Below are positions 6,879 to 13,237 of a DNA stretch of 16,506 bases, piece by piece. The notes under the pieces are model-generated. The model had not been told where the DNA came from. It did no database searches and was given only the letters and a program-made list of their open reading frames with translations. The DNA is from Eubacterium sp. (GTDB taxonomy: Bacteria; Bacillota; Clostridia; Lachnospirales; Lachnospiraceae), in assembly GCA_024681495.1 (NCBI GenBank), contig JAILAS010000081.1, forward strand, positions 1 to 16,506, in the 5' to 3' direction. The first letter of the stretch is position 1. Each line of letters starts with the position of its first letter. The position numbers were made by a program, and so were the translations under genes.

Positions 6879-7940
6879 CTACTTATCCTCCAGATACTTC
6901 GCGAGGAACTCGAAGAGACCGTCCATCTCCTCGTCGGTTCCAACGGTGATTCTCAGGTAATTGTCGATGCGGGGCTTGTTGAAGTACCTCACGTATATCC
7001 CCGCCTCCTTCAGCGCGGCGAAAATGTCGGCCGCAGGCACGGTCTCGTGAGTGGCAAAAATAAAATTGGCGGAACTCTTCGGGAAGGTGAAGCCGAGCTT
7101 CGAAAGCTCCTTCTCGCTCCTCTCCCTAGTCGCCATAATCTTCGCACAGCACTCCTCAAAGTACGCCTCGTCCTCCACGGCCGCCACTCCGGTGGCGATC
7201 TGAAGCGAGTTCATCGTATAGGAGTTGACCGAATACTTCACGTCGTTCAGGTACTTTATGAGCTCGGGGGATCCTATGGAATAGCCAATCCTCATGCCCG
7301 CCATCTGGCGCGACTTGGAGAAGGTCTGAACCACCAGGAGATTCTCGTACTCCTTCACGAGGGGAAGGGCTGACGCGGCGCCGAAGTCCACGTAGGCCTC
7401 GTCGACAATCACCACGCTGTCCTTATTGGCGTCCAAAATGGCCCTTATCGTGTCGAGCGACTCCTCCACTCCGGTCGGCGCGTTGGGGTTCGGGAAGATT
7501 ATGCCGCCGTTTTCCACCGCGTAGTCCGCGGGATTAATCCTGAAGTCCGCATCCAGCGCCACAGTCTTATAGGGAACGCCGTAGACGGACGCCCACACGT
7601 CGTAGAACGAATACGTGACGTCCGGGAAGAGCACATTCTTTCCTCCCGCGAAGAACGTGAGAAAGCACATCGATATTACGTCGTCCGAGCCCACGCCCAC
7701 GAAGACCTGATCGTCGGCCACGCCATAGCGGGCCGCCAATGCGTGAACCAGATCTTTTACGGCGGGATCGGGGTACTTGCGAAGCACCGACGTGTCGAAC
7801 GAGTCCATGACCTCCTTCACCTTCGGCGAGGGAGGATAGGGATTCTCGTTGGTGTTAAGCTTTATGACGTTCTTTTCCTTGGGCTGCTCCCCGGGCGTGT
7901 AGGGGATAACCTTCCTTACATTGTCTCTCCAGGTGCTCAT
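6879..7940 (-). CDS. hisC: Histidinol-phosphate aminotransferase
   Basis: A 353-residue PLP enzyme of aminotransferase fold type I. HisC converts imidazole acetol phosphate and glutamate to histidinol phosphate in histidine synthesis. Visible features are LNTNENPYPPSP (28-39), FPNPNAPTG (149-157), IVDEAYVDF (178-186), the PLP lysine Lys209 in TFSKSRQMAGMRIGY, and the C-terminal YLRITVG arginine. The open frame reaches 8009, but the ATG at 7940 overlaps the upstream aminotransferase stop as ATGA and has AAGGAG before it. No other his genes are in the window, so this may be an extra copy acting on aromatic or other substrates. The family is sure; the exact substrate is less so. Confidence 0.88.
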   Translation of the reverse strand: MSTWRDNVRKVIPYTPGEQPKEKNVIKLNTNENPYPPSPKVKEVMDSFDTSVLRKYPDPAVKDLVHALAARYGVADDQVFVGVGSDDVISMCFLTFFAGGKNVLFPDVTYSFYDVWASVYGVPYKTVALDADFRINPADYAVENGGIIFPNPNAPTGVEESLDTIRAILDANKDSVVIVDEAYVDFGAASALPLVKEYENLLVVQTFSKSRQMAGMRIGYSIGSPELIKYLNDVKYSVNSYTMNSLQIATGVAAVEDEAYFEECCAKIMATRERSEKELSKLGFTFPKSSANFIFATHETVPAADIFAALKEAGIYVRYFNKPRIDNYLRITVGTDEEMDGLFEFLAKYLEDK

Positions 7941-9121
7941 AAACCCAGCTCCTTTGCCATGTTTTCGAATGCGGGAAGCGACCTCTCGATCTTCTCCCTC
8001 GAGCAGCAATATGCTATACGCACGTAGCCGGGGGCTCCAAACGAGCCGGTGCCGACCACGAGGATGTGATACTTGTTGCGTGCGAGCTCAACGAACTGTG
8101 CCTCCTCGATGGGCGTCTTAACCATGAGATAGAACGCGCCCTGGGGCTTGATGCACTCGTAGCCCATTTCGGTGAGCGATCCGTAGAGCAGCTTTCTGTT
8201 CTCGTCGTAATAGCCCACGTCGGTCTGGGCGTCCAGGCACTTGGCTACCGCCTTCTGGATAAGCGAGGGCGCGTTTACGGGACCCAGTATCCTTATCGCA
8301 GTGGAGACCGCCGCCATCATCATCTCGAAGTCAGCCACGTCGCTTCCAATGGCCAGATAGCCCATGCGCTCGCCGGGGATGGACATCGACTTGGAGAAGG
8401 AGTATCCCACGATGGTGTTCTTATAGTAGTCGGGCACGAAGGGATTCTTCGCCCCATCGTACACGAGCTCCCTGTAGGGCTCGTCGGATATAATGTAGAT
8501 ATCGGTGCCGAACTCCTTCTGCTTCGCCTCGAGAGTAGCGGCCATCTGCTTCATAACCTCGTCGGTGTAGATGGCGCCGGAGGGATTATTGGGCGTGTTG
8601 ACTATTACGCACTTGGTCTTCGCCGTGATCTTCGCCTGAAGATCTGCGATGTCGGGCATTAAGTTATCGTCACATTTAACTTCGACCAGCACTCCGCTGT
8701 AGTTAGCGATGTAGTTCCTGTACTCCGTGAAGTACGGGCAGAGCACGATAACCTCCTCGCCGGGATTGAGCAGAGTCTTAAGGATGGCGTTGAGGCCGCT
8801 GGCTGCACCGACCGTCATGGCGATGTTGTCGGCAGTGTAGTGGCTCCCGAATCTCTTGTTGAGATTATCCGCCATGGCCTGCCTGACGTCTTCGTATCCA
8901 CGATTGTCCGTGTATCCGTGGAGCTCAGTGGAGCTGTACTCGTCGAGGCAGTCCCTTACGGCCTGCGCGAATTCCTCGGGAACGGGCGTGTAGGGGTTTC
9001 CGAGGGAGAAGTCATACACGTTCTCCTCGCCGAACTCCTTGGCCATCTCCTTTCCCATCTGAAACATGGCCCTTATCTGCGAGCCGTTCTCCACGTTTTT
9101 CCTCATGACATCTGATATCAT
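7937..9121 (-). CDS. Class I/II PLP-dependent aminotransferase (AspB-like)
   Basis: A 394-residue cytoplasmic aminotransferase. Residues include the FSLGNPYTPVP N-terminal segment (38-48), Asn179 in NTPNNPSG, Asp213 in IISDEPYREL, the PLP lysine Lys244 in SFSKSMSIPGERMGY with Arg252, and a C-terminal GYVRIAY. This pattern fits aspartate/aromatic-type aminotransferases; the amino donor and acceptor cannot be read from sequence. The frame opens at 9184, but the ATG at 9121 follows AGGAGG with ideal spacing and gives the usual N-terminus. It overlaps hisC by 4 bp, so the two aminotransferases are translated together. It begins 76 bp after the glycosyltransferase stop, a gap that holds a weak possible promoter (TTGACG-N17-GAAATT) and no clear terminator. 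Confidence 0.9.
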   Translation of the reverse strand: MISDVMRKNVENGSQIRAMFQMGKEMAKEFGEENVYDFSLGNPYTPVPEEFAQAVRDCLDEYSSTELHGYTDNRGYEDVRQAMADNLNKRFGSHYTADNIAMTVGAASGLNAILKTLLNPGEEVIVLCPYFTEYRNYIANYSGVLVEVKCDDNLMPDIADLQAKITAKTKCVIVNTPNNPSGAIYTDEVMKQMAATLEAKQKEFGTDIYIISDEPYRELVYDGAKNPFVPDYYKNTIVGYSFSKSMSIPGERMGYLAIGSDVADFEMMMAAVSTAIRILGPVNAPSLIQKAVAKCLDAQTDVGYYDENRKLLYGSLTEMGYECIKPQGAFYLMVKTPIEEAQFVELARNKYHILVVGTGSFGAPGYVRIAYCCSREKIERSLPAFENMAKELGL

Positions 9122-9197
9122 TTTTTCCTCCTGTCCTGTCGGTGTTCCTGCACGGAATTTCATTTCTGAATGTCCGCTCGTCAAGTGTCGGACTATT

Positions 9198-11654
9198 TCA
9201 GTCCTCTGTACCTTTTCGCAGGAAAACTTTCATCGAATCATCGAAAATCATGTTACAAATTTCTCTCTTCGAAAGTTCGTTATCTATGTACTCGTCGTCG
9301 TAGTCTACATGCGGCTGATCCGGCCAGCCTCTCCTCATCTTGGCCCTAAACTCCTCCGCCGACTTCGTGTAATAGTGCGCTATCTTAAGCCTGTCGAAGT
9401 GGGCATCGTTAAAGAACGGCGAGGAATACAAGAGGCTCCCCCTCTCGGTAATCCCGGAATATCCGTCCTTATATACGGGTGCGTGGGAATTATCCCTAAA
9501 TCCCTCGACGCAGCCCGGAATGCAAATCGTCTTTAAATGAAACGACTCGTTATACGTCTCGGGCGCCCTGTAGCAGTAGTTCTCCAGCACTCCGCCCTCG
9601 GGCCTCGTCTCGTGAAAGGCCGTGCCGTACATGAGCCAGTTTACGCCGATCCCCCCGGGCCTCAATCCGGTCCTGTGGGGATTCACACCGTACCTGAACA
9701 CGATGTCGTCTATCACGTCGGGAAGCTTCTCCGCAGGATCGACCGGCGCCAGAAACTCATCCACATCTATGAAAGCCATGTAACGCGATCCGGCTCCAAA
9801 ACGCTCGAGCGCATCGTTGTATGCGTCGAACTGAACACCCTCGCCCGGGAACGGAATGCAGGTGACCGCCCCGCCCTCGATATACGGAGACAACACCGCC
9901 ATTATATCATCGGTACTCTCATTATCATAGATGTAAATGTGGTCGGCGCCCACCATCAGATGAAAGTCTATCCACTCCTTAAGAAACGGCGCCTCGTTCC
10001 TTACAATGGCCACCACCGAAAGCCTGCGGTCGAAGTCTCCTCCCCCGGCTTTACCTAAGACATGCACGCCGTAGACTGTGGGCTCTCCGCGTGCGGTCGC
10101 GGCGGCATAGCCCGCAGACGAGGCGTCCGCCAATCCGGTCCCCCGTGCATCTTTGGCCCCAACGCCCGCCTTCACGAGCGGAAATTCCGCCGCAAACCTC
10201 TCGAAGTCCGCAGCTCGGTACGGCGACTCCAAAAATTCATCCGCAAAGGCTCCAAATCCCGAAAATCCCACGAGCCCGGGCACCGGAGCATCGTCAGACA
10301 CATAGCCCTGGGACTTAAGCACCCTGCCCAAAAGCTCCTCGCCCTTAGCCTCACCCTTCATCCGAAGGAAGACGCAGGCGTTCATGAGGTATCTGATCCG
10401 CGGGTCTCCCGCCGGAACGGCCATCGCTCTGACCTCGTCAGCGGTAAGACTCCTCATCGGCAGCCAATCCGGCCCGACCGCCACTCCTCCGAACGCGTAC
10501 AAAAGAAGCAGCGCCGCCGTCTCGTTCAAAGCCTCCGGGGACTCTCCCCCGCTCATCCACTCCCGGAAGAAGCCCGGGACGTGTATCAGTCCGGATATGC
10601 TTTCTGCATCTACCGTCTCGAACGAGACACAGGCCGGTTCGATCGCCCCGAACGATTCGGCCGGCGGTCCGTCCACCTCTGATGCTGTACCGGCGGGCTC
10701 AAACGCTGCGCCGGCGGCCTCAAATGCTGTGCCGGCGGATTCGAATGCCATTTTTAATTTAGACACCCTCGCCATCGCTTCTTCGTCCGGAGTGTCCATC
10801 CCCCGAAACACCGGGCAGAACACCCTTATCCGGTCCGAATCCCCGCAAGCGGCTCCGGCGAAGTCGAAGAGGTCGACCGGATTGCCGGCGCGATAGGCGC
10901 CGGTCAAAGGTTCCAGCATAAGGCCGAACGCCCTTTGGCGCTTTTGCTCGAGCACCGTCCCGGGGTAGGTGAACCCTCCGTCCGTGGAGCGCATCTCCAT
11001 GGGAAACGTCCTAAGCCCTCTGCCCTTTATAAACGCATAAAACAGCCTCTCGGACAAAAAGCCGAAGGCCCTCGCCTGATAGGCGTCCCGCCCCGACGTG
11101 TCGACGTGCCTGTCCACCTCGAAGAGAATGTCAAAAAGCCAGTCGCAGTACTCGTCGAAGAGCGGCTTGGCGCAGACCAGCATGTTGCAGGGGATAAGCT
11201 CCCTGCCGGAGAGCACCTCCTCCACCGCCGCCAGATAACCGGGGTAGAGCCGCGCGACCGCATCCACCGCGGCGTCGAGATCTGCGGCCACGTGCGTGTG
11301 AGCGTAGTGCTCGCGCACGGAGGGCCACTCGACGTACTCGACCGGTGGAACAATCATGTCATAAACGCGCAGAAGCTCCCGACAAACCCTCTGGTCCACC
11401 GGCAGCCCCTTATGTATAAAATACCTGCGATAATGGCTTATGCCAACCACATCACAGGTAACGTTATGCCTAATCCAATAGAGCCCGGTGAGCTCACAAA
11501 ACTCAGGGTTGCGCCGGGAAATGTTCTCCCCGGCATAATCCCTGTCGTATCCCAGATCGCCGTTCAACGCGGCCCCCACCTGGAGGGACCGGTAGAACGG
11601 ATCGGGGTTTTCGTTGTATTCCTTATGAGTGCATACGTACATCCGAACATCCAT
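9198..11654 (-). CDS. Multidomain glycosyltransferase: DUF4422, degenerate GT32-like, GT92/GT2-like
   Basis: An 818-residue cytoplasmic-type protein with no evident membrane segment. Residues 1-235 match the DUF4422 type (MYVCTHKEYNENPD, QVGAALNGDLGYD, NISRRNPEFCELTGLYW, GISHYRRYF). Residues about 275-470 resemble a GT32/capsule-synthesis domain (TAALLLLYAFGGVAVGPDWL), but the usual DxD after GGIY is GPD, so it is probably inactive. Residues about 543-790 are a GT92/Glyco_tranf_2_4-like domain (SVVAIVRNEAPFLKEWIDFH, IYDNESTDD, FIDVDEF with Asp630 and Asp632). It likely adds sugars to a surface polysaccharide or other glycan; donor and acceptor are unknown. AAGGAGAT before the ATG at 11654 sets the start. 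A Gly/Ala-rich linker contains a 21-bp tandem repeat. No other cell-surface genes lie nearby, which is odd. Confidence 0.85.
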   Translation of the reverse strand: MDVRMYVCTHKEYNENPDPFYRSLQVGAALNGDLGYDRDYAGENISRRNPEFCELTGLYWIRHNVTCDVVGISHYRRYFIHKGLPVDQRVCRELLRVYDMIVPPVEYVEWPSVREHYAHTHVAADLDAAVDAVARLYPGYLAAVEEVLSGRELIPCNMLVCAKPLFDEYCDWLFDILFEVDRHVDTSGRDAYQARAFGFLSERLFYAFIKGRGLRTFPMEMRSTDGGFTYPGTVLEQKRQRAFGLMLEPLTGAYRAGNPVDLFDFAGAACGDSDRIRVFCPVFRGMDTPDEEAMARVSKLKMAFESAGTAFEAAGAAFEPAGTASEVDGPPAESFGAIEPACVSFETVDAESISGLIHVPGFFREWMSGGESPEALNETAALLLLYAFGGVAVGPDWLPMRSLTADEVRAMAVPAGDPRIRYLMNACVFLRMKGEAKGEELLGRVLKSQGYVSDDAPVPGLVGFSGFGAFADEFLESPYRAADFERFAAEFPLVKAGVGAKDARGTGLADASSAGYAAATARGEPTVYGVHVLGKAGGGDFDRRLSVVAIVRNEAPFLKEWIDFHLMVGADHIYIYDNESTDDIMAVLSPYIEGGAVTCIPFPGEGVQFDAYNDALERFGAGSRYMAFIDVDEFLAPVDPAEKLPDVIDDIVFRYGVNPHRTGLRPGGIGVNWLMYGTAFHETRPEGGVLENYCYRAPETYNESFHLKTICIPGCVEGFRDNSHAPVYKDGYSGITERGSLLYSSPFFNDAHFDRLKIAHYYTKSAEEFRAKMRRGWPDQPHVDYDDEYIDNELSKREICNMIFDDSMKVFLRKGTED
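10684..10746. repeat. Three tandem 21-bp repeats within the glycosyltransferase gene
   Basis: Units lie at 10684-10704, 10705-10725 and 10726-10746, each like GCTGTGCCGGCGG followed by a TCAAA or TCGAA core. They encode a seven-residue repeat (AFESAGT, AFEAAGA, AFEPAGT) at about residues 303-323, with a decayed fourth unit after it. Confidence 0.92.
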
Positions 11655-11683
11655 AGGCACTATCTCCTTGCGGCCGCTTACGC

Positions 11684-11697
11684 GCCGCCAATCCGGC
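11684..11697. repeat. 14-bp repeat, copy 2 (after uraA)
   Basis: GCCGCCAATCCGGC lies between the uraA stop and the glycosyltransferase start and is identical to 3433-3446. The 54-bp gap shows no terminator with a T tract, so transcription may continue. Confidence 0.6.
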
Positions 11698-11708
11698 ATC
11701 CCGGAAGA

Positions 11709-13103
11709 CTACTTCTCTGCGCGAGCCTTGTCGTCGGCATCCATGTCAGTAATGGTGATGGGAGAATTTCCCTTCGTGGGGACCTCAAAATCCTTGCCGG
11801 GCAGAACTGCGTTCAGGAAGATACCCGCGATGGACGCGATTGCCAGCGACGTAAGGGTGATGGAGGTACCTGCCACCGTGAAGGTGATTCCCTCCGAGAA
11901 GCCCAGTCCGCATACGAGGATTACCGCAGCGATGATGAGGTTTCTCGACTTGGTGAAGTCCACGTGATTCTCTACCACGTTCCTGATACCGATGGCGGAA
12001 ATCATTCCGTAGAGGATGAAGCTTATGCCTCCGATAATGGCCGTGGGCATGGACCCGATTATGTCAGCGATCTTGGGCGAGAAGCTAAGGACGATGGCGT
12101 ATACCGCCGCCAGCTGGATAACCCTGGGATCGTGAACCTTGGAGAGCTCGAGCACGCCGGTGTTCTCGCCGTAAGTGGTATTCGCGGGTCCGCCAATGAC
12201 GCCCGAAAGAGCGGTGGCGAGTCCGTCACCCACGAGAGTCCTGTGAAGACCGGGATCCTCGAGGAAGTTTTCATCGCACGTAGCGGAGATGGCTGATATG
12301 TCGCCGATGTGCTCCATCATGGTAGCTATGGCGATGGGCGCCATAACCAGAATGGATGTGATGTCGAATTTACACCACTGGAAGGGCTGAAGCTGAACGT
12401 AGCTTGCCGAAGCTATCACGCTGTAATCGATGAGGACGGTTCCGTCGGCATTGGTCACTCCCATCTGCTGGAAGATGACCGCGCATACGTAAGCGATAAC
12501 CACACCCATGAGGATGGGGATGATCTTAAACATGCCCTTGCCCCAGATGTTGAAGATAACCACAACGACGAAGGCGATTATGGCCAGGGGCCAGCAGCAT
12601 GCCGCATTGCTCACCGCAGAGGGAGCAAGCGAAAGACCTATACAGATGATAATGGGGCCCGTCACAACGGGAGGAAGGAAACGCATAACGCGCCTGATTC
12701 CTACCACCTTGATGATGATGGCCAAAACCAGATAGAGCAGACCCGCTACCACGATGCCTCCGCACGCGTAGGGGAGTTTCTCTCCCATGGTCATGTTCGC
12801 ATACTTACCTGTGTTAAGGGCGGCGATGGTCGCGTATCCGCCGAGGAACGCGAACGAAGATCCCAGGAATGCAGGGACCTTGCCCTTGGTCAGAAAGTGG
12901 AACAGCAAAGTGCCTATACCGGCACAAAAGAGGGTGACCTGAATGCTCATACCCTCTCCCTCGAAATAACCGTCCACAAGAATGGGCACCAAAATGGTGG
13001 CGCCAAACATGGCAAATAAATGCTGCAGTCCCAAAAGGAGCATCCTGGGGATTCCCAGTTTCGTCGCGTCCTTAATGGGGGCCGTACTACCTGATGTTTC
13101 CAT
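11709..13103 (-). CDS. uraA: Uracil permease (NCS2/NAT family)
   Basis: A 464-residue inner-membrane proton-coupled nucleobase importer with many hydrophobic segments, as expected for the 14-helix NCS2 fold. The family's binding residues are visible: Glu264 in TMMEHIGDIS and Glu313 in GPANTTYGENTGV, matching the uracil-binding glutamates of E. coli UraA. The position of its proton-coupling histidine seems to be Asp268 here. A short acidic and basic cytoplasmic tail ends the protein. The frame extends to 13142, but GAGAGGG precedes the ATG at 13103 and no good site precedes the earlier ATGs. It is the first gene of the leftward run, behind its own promoter and a leader hairpin. Uracil is the best guess because upp is close by; xanthine or another base is possible. 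Confidence 0.9.
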   Translation of the reverse strand: METSGSTAPIKDATKLGIPRMLLLGLQHLFAMFGATILVPILVDGYFEGEGMSIQVTLFCAGIGTLLFHFLTKGKVPAFLGSSFAFLGGYATIAALNTGKYANMTMGEKLPYACGGIVVAGLLYLVLAIIIKVVGIRRVMRFLPPVVTGPIIICIGLSLAPSAVSNAACCWPLAIIAFVVVVIFNIWGKGMFKIIPILMGVVIAYVCAVIFQQMGVTNADGTVLIDYSVIASASYVQLQPFQWCKFDITSILVMAPIAIATMMEHIGDISAISATCDENFLEDPGLHRTLVGDGLATALSGVIGGPANTTYGENTGVLELSKVHDPRVIQLAAVYAIVLSFSPKIADIIGSMPTAIIGGISFILYGMISAIGIRNVVENHVDFTKSRNLIIAAVILVCGLGFSEGITFTVAGTSITLTSLAIASIAGIFLNAVLPGKDFEVPTKGNSPITITDMDADDKARAEK

Positions 13104-13130
13104 TATTTTTCCCTCTCTTTTCATAAATAC

Positions 13131-13156
13131 GCCGGCGGGCAAACAGCACCGCCGGC
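13131..13156 (-). promoter_or_regulatory. GC-rich leader hairpin of uraA
   Basis: GCCGGCGG (13131-13138) pairs with CCGCCGGC (13149-13156) around a 10-nt loop, between the predicted start of transcription and the uraA ribosome binding site. No U run follows, so it does not look like a classic attenuator, and I see no PyrR-type consensus. Confidence 0.55.
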
Positions 13157-13178
13157 ATCATTACCGTGTACCTTGAAT

Positions 13179-13207
13179 ATTTTACCATTCAAACACGTAT
13201 TTTACAA
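13179..13207 (-). promoter_or_regulatory. Sigma-A promoter of uraA and the leftward run
   Basis: On the minus strand TTGTAA (13207-13202), a 17-bp spacer and TAAAAT (13184-13179). Transcription would start near 13172, giving a leader of about 70 nt. It starts only 31 bp after the chemoreceptor stop, with no terminator visible in between. Confidence 0.75.
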
Positions 13208-13237
13208 TATGTGAGAGGCCAGGATTATCACCTATTC

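Noticed and set aside
10935..12296. 453-codon plus-strand frame opposite the glycosyltransferase and uraA genes
   Set aside because: It crosses two real genes and their gap, and no domain is visible.
13104..13142. Upstream ATG starts for uraA
   Set aside because: They lack a good ribosome binding site, whereas the ATG at 13103 has GAGAGGG at proper spacing.
13208..13237. PyrR-type binding element or terminator between the chemoreceptor and uraA genes
   Set aside because: A GAGAGGCC word on the plus strand caught the eye, but it is upstream of the uraA promoter and on the wrong strand, and no hairpin with a T run is present.
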